A stretch of DNA of 64,000 bases from Antitrichia curtipendula. Lineage: Eukaryota > Streptophyta > Bryopsida > Hypnales > Leucodontaceae. Positions 32,869 through 44,170 of the stretch are shown here, one piece after another. Where the stretch lies: assembly GCA_951230915.1 (NCBI GenBank), contig OX579638.1, positions 25,748,696 to 25,812,695 on the forward strand, read 5' to 3'. The notes under the pieces were generated by a model that did not search any database, had not been told where the DNA came from, and was given only the letters and a program-made list of their open reading frames with translations. The translations under genes and the position numbers were made by a program. Each line of letters starts with the position of its first letter. The stretch's first letter is position 1.

Positions 32869-35138
32869 AAGACAAGCAAATAACGAGTTAGAGGTAGAAT
32901 CTTTAAAAAAATATTCTCAAGATTCCAAAACTAGTTTAACCTCAAGAATTGGATGAATATTGAAGAACTTATAGTAGAATGAAGTTTGAAACAAAAATAG
33001 GGTAGGATTGGATGAAAGTCAACTAGAGTTTATCAAAACAAGTCAAAGTTAGAACTTATGTAGAAGATAAAAAACAGAAAATAATCAAAAAATCAAAAGT
33101 GAATTTCAACACATTAGATGTTTTTCAGTTCCTCTGGAGTTTGGAGGGCCATTTCAAGCTTGTCTCCAATGTTGGGAATTAGACATTGTTGTCCAGATTT
33201 AAAAATAAATGAATAAATTTTTTAATTAATTAAAAAAATAAAATAAAATTTAAGGATTTTTTTTTTCAAAAAATAACATTTTAAAAATAATTAATAATAT
33301 TTCTTGATGTGACATAGTTCTGCCACATCAAACTGTTGATTTTGGACTAATTTGGCGTAGTTCCCGCGTTCCCAAAAATCTAGGAATTTGCAACCCTCTA
33401 GGACCCCAAAATCTCATCTAATGGTTAGAATATTAGGAATGGATGGATAAAATTTTAGAGGTTAGATTCAAGGTCAAACTCCATCCGCCAATATCCACTA
33501 GGGATTTAGGTCAAAATTTAAAAAAATTATCATTTTGGAAAGGAATAAATAAGCTTTACAACTTAGGTCATTTTACTTTTTTGACTAACTTTTATCAGTC
33601 CTAAGTTTTGGTCCTCATAGCTAAAACCAACCGCAATCACTAATATATTTTGGATTTTGGAAAGCAAATATAAAAGAAAGAAATAGGATTAGGAAATACA
33701 ACAAGATCCATTGCTTGGAAGGCATAAGTGGATTACACGTATTTAGACACCACTAGGATTTCATCAACAGAACACTAAGAACCTCATTGTGTATACGTTA
33801 TTCCAAGGGTGGAAATAAAGCGTCCACAAAGATCTTGCCGAGTTATGAAGGACGCAAAGATCTTGCAAAGCTCTGATTAATTAAAAGAGGCAAAGTAGTA
33901 CTTGGTCAACAATTATATCTATATTACAAACAACTCCACAATTGACTAAGGTAGAAGTACCTATTTCAAACAATTCCTTGTCATGGCTTTTTAGGTTGAC
34001 CTATTGTGATAATAAATGGATGCACTATTTATTGGAAAAGATTCTTTGTTTGTACCTTCTCATCTACTCATCTCTCTTCCTTCCTTGCTTAGGAAAAAGT
34101 ACCAAAGCTAATTACAATACGTGAGTCTATAAGATTGGAATGGGTCCCAATGAAAAATCCATATTTATATTGAATAAAATATTCATTCTTGGATGGATTT
34201 TTTTACATTCTTCCTCATCCTTATATTTTCACACATTGAACTCAATTTTTCAACAATTTTTTCAAATTAGACACGCTGAAATACTTAAGTTATTAGGAAC
34301 ATATACTTCTACCTTAGCTGCACAAGAAAATCTTACAGAGTTTCACTATCAACCTCAGAAGGTCAAGCTTACCAATCTAGATTAGTGAATCCAAATGAAG
34401 GCCACTTCACACCGTAGCTATCCAATTCGAGAGGTCGTGGATGTAAGTGGCCAAGCCCTTGGTGAGAGTCCAAAAAAATGGACTTTCAATAGGCAATAAA
34501 TAATAGAAATTGGAGCCTTTGGCCGGCCAAAGTATAAAGCCTCAAAAGGCTAAGACCAAAGTTCAAACTCTTAACAATGAACTTCCATGACCTCTTGATT
34601 TGGATGGCCATAGTGTGAAGTCTCTAAAGGCCAAGCTCAAAGTCCTAACCCGTACCAATCTAACAATTGAGATCTGTCATAAGTCAACTAATAGCTTCTC
34701 AGCCATAGTTTGAGTTCCATTTCTAGCCGACCCAAACTTCTTTTGAGAGTCCATTGCCATGTAGGTAGTTAGAGTGCCATGGCCTTTAAACTTGTGCCTT
34801 TTAGTATAAAGGGTCAAGAGACCAAATTTTTGTTTTCTTGAAATTTGATTGGTGGAAACCCACGGCCTCTCAACCTTTGGCCATAGTGCAAAGTGGCCCT
34901 AAGAATGAGAACAAAACAATGAGTTGTGTACCAAGGTCGAGCGATACATCCTACAAACCAAAGATTTTGAAGCAATTGACTACAAGAAGTAGAATCTATA
35001 TAAGAAAAATGAGAATGAAACAACAAGATGTACAAAGATCAATGCAAACTATAAGTCCAAAACAATAGATTGTAGGATTCAAATGATAGGACAAGGAAGA
35101 ATACGTGAGTACCACAATGGACTAGGAATTGCAAACCA
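32869..35138. other. AT-rich, no supportable gene
   Basis: Scattered short ORFs without motifs; a GCCACATCAAACTGT region at about 33313 sits between A/T runs. Nothing further could be supported. Confidence 0.45.
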
Positions 35139-35222
35139 AGCCAAGTTATAAAAAAAATCACCTACCGAGTTGTGGGTAGTGAGGTAGGTACTGACCTACA
35201 ATTATTTTTTATAACTTAGCCT
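35139..35222. repeat. Small foldback
   Basis: AAGTTATAAAAAAAATCACC faces ATTATTTTTTATAACTTAG, with CACCTACC and GGTAGGTA in the loop. Confidence 0.6.
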
Positions 35223-35604
35223 GCTTTGCCTTATTGGACATAATCTCAATATAGGAGAGTTGAATTGTTTGACTTCATTGACTGCTTAACCAATCAAAAC
35301 ATGACACAATGGCAAAATTGTCCTTCATTTAGATTATGTTAGGTGGATCTACACTAAGGGCTGCTTTAGACTACGGTGGAGAAGTGCGTTGGTCAATCAA
35401 GAAGTCTAAGCCAAGACAAGGTTATTTGAGGCAACTGGTGGGATGTTGGACAATATGGAAAGACAATAAAATAATGCTTCAAGAAATCTTAATTGGTTGT
35501 AGTGTAAACACCAACCAGAAAAGTCTTCTAACAAACTTTACATATTCAAGTCCATTAGTGAATTTTACCAACAAAAGAGTTTTGTCTAGACACAATAAAA
35601 ATCA
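35223..35604. repeat. Diverged dispersed repeat
   Basis: Words ATAATCTCAATATAGGAGAG, AACCAATCAAAACATG and GGTGGAGAAGTGCG recur in altered order and orientation at 38750-39110. The unit was not delimited. Confidence 0.35.
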
Positions 35605-36050
35605 TAACCCCTAATGATCTCCATGGACATATTTTTGCAAGTTTTGGACTATATTAAACTTTGAGAAGTTGTAACTTTTGCATCTAGTGCCAAACTTCAT
35701 CAAAAAATGTTTAAAAAAATACATCTACTTGTCTAGTTTGTGTAGTAAAACACTCATATCACACCAATGCTTATTGAATTTATGGAAATTATTTAAATAC
35801 ACGGGGGTCAATTTTAGTTCACCAAATTGCATTTTGATGGCTACAATTTTGGAGCTTGTTTCTCCTTCATCCTATGTCTATTGAAGAATATAATTTATGA
35901 TTTTCAATTACTAATACTATAAAAATATTTTTTTCTTTGAAAAAGTACCTCCAACTATGTTGACTACTATATTTTGACATTTTTGGGTGTTTTCAGTTTA
36001 CCCACCTTTTTCCTCTGAATGCCTATGGCCTTTTTTGAGCTTCTTGTAAT
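35605..36050 (+). mobile_element. Partial piggyBac-like element, subfamily 2
   Basis: TAACCCCTAATGATC starts it, and the interior GTAACTTTTGCATCTAGTGC, CTTGTCTAGTTTGTGTAGTA and AATTGCATTTTGATGGCTAC matches the element at 26691. The 3' end is missing. Confidence 0.45.
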
Positions 36051-36297
36051 TTCTCTAAATTGAATACAAAGTCAACATTTTGGAAGTTTCATCAATTTTT
36101 TGGAATTTTAACTAGACTAATTCAAACTAGACATATTAGAGATTACATGGGGAAAGAAAACACAACAATATCACTTTGGATTGAAAGATTATAATGTTTC
36201 ATCATGAGGGTGTTAAAATTGTGAACATAATTTGAACTCTTTAAATTCTCTTTATACATGTCAATTCTAAAATGGAGATCACCAAAAAAACATGAGG

Positions 36298-37248
36298 TTA
36301 ACTCCTAAAGGACCAAACACCGTTTTGACAACATAGCAATTTTGGGCAACTCACTACGACCAAATTTTTTGTTTTTTTCTATGAAATTTTCAAACAAGAT
36401 GTGGCCAAGGAGTAGCTTTAAGGCCCAACAATTTTCATAACTTTTGCATGGTTAAAAAGTTATTGCATGATATGTCATTTTCATTGGTTGGCGGGCAGAC
36501 CGGGCAAATGAAAAAACTTCTTTAAAAATCACTTTTTAAAAAAATAAAAAATTGAAATCGGTTCTTTAGATATATATGTACATGGGAAGCTTTGAATCAT
36601 TCCATTTTGTTTAGTGAGATGAAAGTTATGAGGAGTTTTAGTTTGAAGGTAGTTATGGAATCTCTACTCTAAGAATAACTTTGAAGTCCTTTATTTAACT
36701 CAATTTTCAATATTTTTGAAAAAAAATTAAAAAATTTGGGCGTAGATTGTTTATTAAAACTTTACAACCATTAGGATGGGCATTTTTCAATTCCATATTT
36801 AAATTCTTAATAATTTAGTGTTTTGAACATTCTCTACCTCTTTCTACTTACTATTTGTTTCCTATATGTTTTACAATTCCAAATGATCTGAAAATTTTCA
36901 AGCATGTAGGCAACTTGCCTTGAAGAATGATTCCAAAGAATAACCACCATTTTGGACATTTTTTCATACAAATGTGACCTTGTGAAGTGCAGCTGCCCGG
37001 ATTTACGCAAGGACAAAAAAAGGACTTTTGTCAATTCAAACGCTATTATCTTGTAATCCACACAGTGGAAATTTTTGAAATTTTTTACCACAAGATTTTT
37101 ACCACAACTTCTCAAGCTAGTTTAATACAAGATCCTACGGTTAAACTTATCCAAAATTGTTTTTTTCCTAAAATTTGGTACTCGTATTAGCAATAGCAGT
37201 TTTGGAGCGGTTTTGGTGAAAACATAGTGTCTGACCTTTAGGGGTTAA
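36298..37248 (+). mobile_element. TTAA-flanked piggyBac-like element, subfamily 3
   Basis: Starts TTAACTCCTAAAGGACCAAA and ends CTGACCTTTAGGGGTTAA. The interior has GAATCATTCCATTTTGTTTA and TTGAAGTCCTTTATTTAACT, also present in the truncated copy at 47.2-47.9 kb. No transposase ORF. Confidence 0.7.
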
Positions 37249-37554
37249 AAGAAATAGCATGTATAACCACAATCAATTCATGGCTTTTCAAAATCTACTC
37301 TACAAATTTTTTAAATGAATTTTTAATGTGATTTTTTCTCCAAAATCTATCATAATGTATTTGAGACTCATTTTCAAGAGTTGTCAACACCTAGAACATT
37401 CAAGTTTCCAATGGAAACCCTTGCACAAAATCTTGAGTTAAAAAATCATAAACATTCATTTTCAAAATTGGAGTTTTGATGTTGGAAGTAGACTTCACTA
37501 CGAATTTTTCTTTAAAAACTCCTAAAATTAATAACTTGGTAAACTGAGCTGCAA

Positions 37555-37690
37555 AACTGCATAACATTCAAGAGCCTTCAGAGAGGCTGCCTTTGCCTCT
37601 CTGAAGTCTTCATCCACGAAATGCATCCACGTACCTGCCAAGTACATTTATTTTTGAGGGCCAAAAATAAATGTAAGCATTACAAAATTC
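37555..37690. repeat. Derived relative of the 163-bp hairpin, plus a small stem-loop
   Basis: GCATAACATTCAAGAGCCTT, GAGAGGCTGCC and GCCTCTCTGAAG resemble the left arm of the hairpin at 37825. TACATTTATTTTTGAGGGCC then AAAAATAAATGTA forms a second short stem-loop at about 37645. Confidence 0.5.
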
Positions 37691-37824
37691 AATGCACTTC
37701 CTTCAAGGTGTCAGACTACATCAAAACTCATTAGCCTTGCTAATTTCCTACCCACTAACTCAGCTCCTTACACACTGACATATTCCGATGCGTGACTTAT
37801 TAGCTAATGTGGGGTGTGAAATAT

Positions 37825-37987
37825 TCACATAACATTCATGAGCTGTGAGAGTAGCTGCCTTGCCTCTGACGGAATGATGTGGTATATTCCACACCATTCC
37901 ATCCAAAGGATGGAATGGTGTGGAATATACCACATCATTCCGTCAGAGGCAAGGCAGCTACTCTCACAGCTCATGAATGTTATGTGA
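37825..37987. mobile_element. Perfect 163-bp hairpin (80-bp arms, AAA loop)
   Basis: TCACATAACATTCATGAGCT onward to CCATTCCATCC, then AAA, then the exact reverse complement ending ATGAATGTTATGTGA. I found no mismatch in the 80-bp arms, so it is either very recent or conserved. No ORF; probably a foldback MITE and a likely source of double-stranded RNA if transcribed. Confidence 0.85.
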
Positions 37988-38170
37988 GCAGTATTGGTTG
38001 GATCTTGGTAAACTAGAGAGATAAATTTATTGGAGAATGCAAACCGAGTAATTTTATCAGCATATTGGACATCACCAGATCAAACCATTTCCAGATTGAA
38101 ATTAACATTTGAACTCAAAATTGCAGTGGTCTGAAGTGCAGTTGGGCTTCAGCAGTTTCTAAAACCACTG

Positions 38171-38584
38171 TAAGGTAGGAGGCTCTGAAATGGCACATCT
38201 AAGGGCTGGTCTGCCTTTTTCGTGTATTTCATTGGACGGGAATAATTTTAGCTCATTTTTCAGACAAAGAGAAATAGATGAGGAACCTAATCCAAGTGGT
38301 TTTGTATTTTTTCAAGCATCTTTGAATTACTTATGAACTTTCAAACGAGTTGGGTCATAGGTCCCTATTTATGACCCTAGGTCTTTTATAAATGGTTCAC
38401 TTGCAATTCTGAAGAAAGAAGGGGAAAGCAAAGCGGATGATTGGCTCTTGCAATTGATAATACTTTTTTCCTTGATTCATTCAATGACTATACATGTCAA
38501 TTACAAAACCAACTCATGTCCATTTCACAGCCATTTGTAGGGTCCGCTCTTAATGCCCGCTCCATTTCAGAGCCTCCTACCTTA
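38171..38584 (+). mobile_element. TAAGGTAGGA-ended MITE, longer diverged copy
   Basis: Starts TAAGGTAGGAGGCTCTGAAA and ends TTTCAGAGCCTCCTACCTTA, 20-bp perfect inverted repeats. The interior only partly resembles the 300-bp copies, so it may be a distinct subfamily. Confidence 0.8.
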
Positions 38585-39479
38585 GAGCAATGATGAGTAG
38601 TGCACTGCACTACCAAAATTGTCACAAATTAATCATATTTGAATGAAGTTGGAGTTCTCTAGAGGTCAAGTTTCTTGTCCTGCGAGTTGAGGCCGCCCAA
38701 GAAACTTGACCTCCAGGGAACTTCCCTTACAAAATGTCTTGCCAACTGAGCATTCATGTCATTTTTTCATCCATGCTTTAAGTTCTCCACCAAACAAGTC
38801 TTGGTTGTAGTGTAAACCCAATTCAATAAAGAACAAAATTTGTTCCAATCATATTGCTCTATTTCCCTACAATTCTTGATTGGTGCACTTCTCCATCATA
38901 GTGTAAAGCGACCCTAAGGTAATACGGGTTGGTAGTAGTAGATATTTTTCTCAGATTTTTCTCCTTGCCATACCAATGAAATTTCTACTTCATATTGACC
39001 CTCTTGAAAATTTGCACAAGCATGCAATGAGCATTATTAGTCTTAATCTGCCTCTTCTTAACCAATCAAAACATGCGTGATGGCAAAACTCTCCTACATT
39101 GAGATTATGAGCATATTTGCAATAGAGATCATCTCACAAAAGAAATTGGTAGATGTTCATGCAGGACACTAAACCCGTTCCACAAAGTAGGACTAGCAGG
39201 GTTAATTTTGTATTCTCTAAGGTAAAAGTAAAAAAAAGCCCCCTATTTGTGTTGTGTTTAGGGTATGTTCTTAACCTCCTCTAGCTAATTTAGGGTCTTT
39301 GATTGCAAATATGACTTCAAAATTTGCAAATTTTATCATTTGTGACAAATACAAAATTCTTGCGTTTTTGCCCAAGATAGAATTCCTACATTTTCACCCT
39401 ACATGGCTCACTTCATGGGATAAGTTTAGCATCCTATGATGTTTATTGTCAATGACAGTCTTCTAATAATCCTTCATTA

Positions 39480-39785
39480 TAAGGTAGGTGTCACTAATAG
39501 CAACCTAGCTCTAAAAGCAACCTCTAACAGAGAGGTACATTTTACTTTCTTCAATGTACCAACATTGTACATTTCAGGAGGGGGTCGCTTTTAGAAACCA
39601 CTGCGTTTCAACTTCAAAAATTTGTAACTAATTTCAAGAAGGTCCAAAAAATATGAAATGACTTGGATTAGATGCCAATTTCATTTTTCTTCTTAATAAA
39701 ATCTACTGAAAATTATTTCAAGGAGTTTAGCTTCCCTGAAAATGCAATCAACTCTTAAAGGGTTGCTTTAAGAGCCTCCTACCTT
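39480..39785 (-). mobile_element. TAAGGTAGG-family MITE, reverse copy
   Basis: Starts TAAGGTAGGTGTCAC and ends GAGCCTCCTACCTT. The interior is the reverse complement of the copy at 31254 (GGTACATTTTACTTTCTTCA, TTATTTCAAGGAGTTTAGCT). Confidence 0.8.
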
Positions 39786-40469
39786 CCTTACTCCAAATTC
39801 TGGACAAGCCACAAATGTGATGAGAATTGATGAGAGTGGATCCAAGTGCACAAAATCCACATATTTCTGAGGTGGACCCCCAAACCCTTACTCTGAATGA
39901 GTCTCTCAGCCAATGTCCATGTTTATTGTCTCTAGGTCAATGTTCATTGTTAGCCGGTGGAATTGGGAAAAAAAACTAGTTGCAATTTGAAACATCCAGG
40001 AAAAAACAGTGAAAAGATCTATAAAATTTATATTTAGAGTAAAAGATAGAGGTGATACTTGAAAAATGGGTTCAATATGGGAGTTGAAAGAAAACAGCTG
40101 GTAAAATTCAAAAACAATTCCAAACATTGCTCTTGGTACTTTGCATCAAATTTCTTTTACCATATTATAAAGGTAATATTACTTGAATCCAACAAATGAA
40201 CAATGCATCACTAAAGTCTCGATGGGTCGCTACAAATTATTTAACCCTGGCAGGTTGCTATAAAGAAATGAAGAATGCACCTATTAGTCCAAAAATCCTT
40301 TTATTTTTGGCAAAGTATCTTGGTGACAGGGGTCTATTCCTTAGAGGGTTAAGGCATGAAGTGTAGATTGGAGTGTTAAAAGAGACTCTTGTAGATGTAA
40401 AATACATGAAACAGAAGCTTGTAGTAGATCTTGCAAAAATATTGTTGCAAAAGTTGCAGTGTTTGCAAA

Positions 40470-40770
40470 CCAACATCTACTAGTAGAAATTATTTCAAAA
40501 GGTAGAACTTCAATCACCAAAGCTACCAAAAAAATTGAGTCTATAATTTCAAAATCACAATTTGTGAAAGAAGAAACAAAAACTATTTTCTTGTTTAGAA
40601 ACTCTTATTTAGTATACAAAAGAAAAACATCCACTAGTAAAAACTCTTTCAAAAAGATAGAACTTCCATCACCAAAAAAATGCCCAAAAAATTGTAGCTA
40701 CAATTCAAAATTGCAATTCATGACAAAAGAAACAAGAAACATTTTCTTGTTTAGGCTTTCACTAGCATTC
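40470..40770 (+). repeat. ~150-bp tandem duplication (lysine/serine-rich reading frame)
   Basis: CTAGTAGAAATTATTTCAAA..AGAACTTC..TCACCAA and CTAGTAAAAACTCTTTCAAA..AGAACTTC..TCACCAA start two diverged copies, each ending near ACTATTTTCTTGTTTAG or ACATTTTCTTGTTTAG. A 121-codon ORF (40459-40824) spans both with no recognisable domain; I consider it fortuitous. Confidence 0.5.
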
Positions 40771-40824
40771 TTAAAAATTCGTGATTCTTGTGGAGTTGGT
40801 GATTATTCAAGACCCAAATGTTGA

Positions 40825-43819
40825 TGAAAGCTATGGTACAAAAAGATGACTCTAAATTATTGTGGTTTGAGTTATGACACTTTAATTGTGATGGATCAAG
40901 TGGAACCTATAATTTTTAAAACCAAAAAATTATATTTTTCACTACTCAAGAAATATTAGCTAAACCATTTCCAATGTAAATGTCAATACAATAATTAATT
41001 GAAACAAGATTGTTCTTTTTGTCAAGTTTTTAATATTTGAGTGAGCCACTATTAATACCAAGTATGATCCACAAAAGCTAATTTTTTTTGCATAGATGGA
41101 GGGATATTTCTACATTGGGGCTTTGTTGCTTATTTGCTAACAATTATGACAAAATTAAATATTTGAAATATTTGGAATTTTGAAATCTAAAAATTTGTGG
41201 ATTTTTAATTCTAGAAACAACCTTTAGGTAGGAATTGGTTTAGCCAATTTCTGAAGTGACCTTATGAATTTTTGTATTGATGTATATGGGGTCTACTTTG
41301 CAAACATGGAGGGCCTTTGAGGCACAATGACTAAAATTGAAGGCGTGACCAAAATGGTGGAATGAACCCATACAAAAATGGTAGAATGAAGTTGACACAT
41401 TAGAAAGAATCTAGGACCTTTGTAGGACATGTTGACTTTTGGCAAAAGTGCAAATATAGGAAAATTGAATTTTTTTAATAAAAATCCTTTAATATTGCCA
41501 ATCTGAAAGGATATATAAGGTGATTATATTGTATCCATTTATTTTTAAAATTTTAAAATTAAAATTTTTTTTGTTGGATTTGCACTACTCTAAATCCACT
41601 ATCCATTATCCTAAACCCAATCTTTTAGGGTATTAAGCTTTTCTCTAATGAAAAATAATAGAATTTTGAAGTCAAAAGATTAAAATTGAAGCCCATAGTA
41701 TCTTTTTAAATGAGGAAGTTCCAAAGATTTTGAGGGAACTAATAAAAACCTTTAGGATTCAATAATTTTGCAAAACAAATCATCTCAAATAAAATAGATG
41801 CTAAAAAAATCTCAAATTTTTTTTTTTTGTTTATAAAATAGGATCTATAATCATAGTGCAATTCTTTTTACCACATCAAGTTTCTAAAATTAGAAAATAA
41901 GAACTCCATGGTTATAGACTCAAAATTCAAATTGCTAGAAAATTCCAATGACAACCTTTACTTTGAAACTAATTTAGCCAATTTTTAGAGGGTTTGCACT
42001 AACAAATAGTCAAATACAGGCTTCACTTTATGACTATGGAGACAATTTGAAGTGAAATATAAGAAAATGGTGTAATGAAGCCATGAAAAAAATGAAATTT
42101 CTAATGTGAATTTTTCTACCAAGATCTAGTGTATTTGAGGCTCTTTTCCAAGAGCCCTCAATACTTAAAAAACAAGATTTGCAATGAATATCTTGCACAA
42201 TATTTTGAATAGAAAAATTATAATCATTCGTTTTCAAAATTAGACATTTGATGCTAAAATCAGACTTCAACAAAAATTTGTATACGAAAAAATTGCACAA
42301 AAATAATAACTAGGTAAGGTTTTATTTAACTTCAAAGTTTTGTCAAAATCAAATTTGGTGCCTCAACCATTTAGGGGTTAATGCTTTCAGGGCTCCAATA
42401 TACAGTGTGAAAATTTCCATTGCTTGTGATCCCTAACCAAGGCCTCAAAACCTTCATTTGGTTGTTTGTAGCAGGGCAAAAAGTGTTAGGACCCTAGCAT
42501 TTCTTTTCTTTTTGAAATTTTAATATTCCAATGATAACCTTTAGGTTAAAAGTAGCCAATTTTTGAAGTGATCTTTGGGGGGGTTGCATTAACAAATATA
42601 AGGTCCATTTTGCAAACATGGAGGACATTTGAAGCCAAGACTAAAATTGAAGCCACAATCAAAATGATGGAATGTAGTCAAGACTAAAATGGTGGAAATG
42701 TATCTAAGGCAATAATAGTAAAATGAAGCCTATACAAAACTAGCAGAATGAAACTAAAACTAAAATGGTGGAACAAAGCCAAGGCAAAAAAAAATGGACT
42801 TTTGAAGTCACATGAATGAAAGTAAAGCCTATAGGGAATTCAATATCTTTTCAATTAAGGGAATTAAAAACTTTTTGACGGATCCAATGGAAACCTTGGT
42901 GTTCAATTTAATTTCTAAAACAAAGGCCATAAAATTTTCAATGGAATTTATTTTTAAATGAGAGAGTTAAAATTTTTTTTTGAAGTAACTAGTGGAACTT
43001 ACAAAAACATTGGAATTTAAGATTTACTTTGCAACCATGTGGTATGGATCTTTGTAATTTTTGTATTGATAGATGGAAGGTTCAACATACACCTTCAAAG
43101 CTCAACATAACTAGTTCACAATTGATATGACTCGCACTTCCATTGAAGTCTACAAATTTATAATCCAATGTCAAGCCTATAACTACTCTTTCAAACTTCA
43201 TTTTGCAACTATCTATAAATGTGATCTTTTGAACTTATTTTTCAAAGATGTGATTACATGTTCTTAAAATTTTCAAATTTTTTTAGATATTCAAAATTAT
43301 TGTAAATTTTTGAATTAAAAGTGAAACAATTCATATCAAATGTATATACATGCTCAAAAGATCTAAATATTCTTCTTTAAATTTATATTGAAATGTGAAA
43401 CATCTTGATGCAAATATTTTAACATGTAATCCTAAAATTAAAAGATCATCATTCCGTAGATATTTATATATAATATTTTAGCGTCTTTTTAAAAAAATAT
43501 TATTCTCACCCTTTGCTAGTAGGTGCGATAGTGTGTGCGACACTACCGTAACTGTAGGGCAAGGTCGGCACATTGATGCAGAAAAATTAATTAAAGTTCC
43601 CAAAGTAGTTAGCTTCATCACTTGAAATTTAATTTTTAAATTTTTATTATTTTAAAATGATTCAAAATACGCATCTTACTAGGAGTTAGGAGAAATTTAG
43701 AAAGACAAGTTCTTTATACAAATTGGATGGTAGGAGGTAAAACAACCCATGTAGGATATATATAAATGGTTAGGATTAGTAGGAGCTTAATTGCTCAGAG
43801 TTAGGTCAAAAGTAGGAAT
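40825..43819. other. AT-rich, no supportable gene
   Basis: Diverged direct repeats of GAAGCC..AAAATGG(T/C)(A/G)GAATGAA occur (41340-41400, 42650-42780). ACCATTTAGGGGTTAATG at about 42367 looks like a lone piggyBac-like right end. At 43525 a short island carries TGCGATAGTGTGTGCGACAC. Nothing else supported. Confidence 0.4.
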
Positions 43820-43829
43820 TCTATTCAAA

Positions 43830-44170
43830 ATATAATTCCAGGCTTCATTTAAAGAGTGTAGAATAATTTATTTTTAAATACTTTGAACTAAATTATTAAG
43901 CTAGCTTTCATTTCCAAAAGTCTTTTTGAGATTTTGAGAGTCCAATCAAAAGTTATGAACAAATTTCAGAGAAGGGTTGGAAAGAATATTATCTTTAACA
44001 TTTTTAAATACACTCTTTGAATTTTGCCTGTAACATTTTTGTGGATGCTCAAAATTACAAACGGATTTTTGGAAATGAAAGTTAGATTGATTTTTCAACT
44101 TTATAAAGTACAAATTTATTTGAAAAAAAAATATTCTACTATGCCAAAATGAAGTATGAAATTCTATTTT
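43830..44170. mobile_element. ~330-bp foldback element (family 1)
   Basis: Facing arms share TACTTTGAACTA / AAAGTACAAA, TTTCATTTCCAAAAGTC / TTGGAAATGAAAG, and a centre AGAGAAGGGTTGGAAAG. It is the same layout as 26230-26555. Confidence 0.6.
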
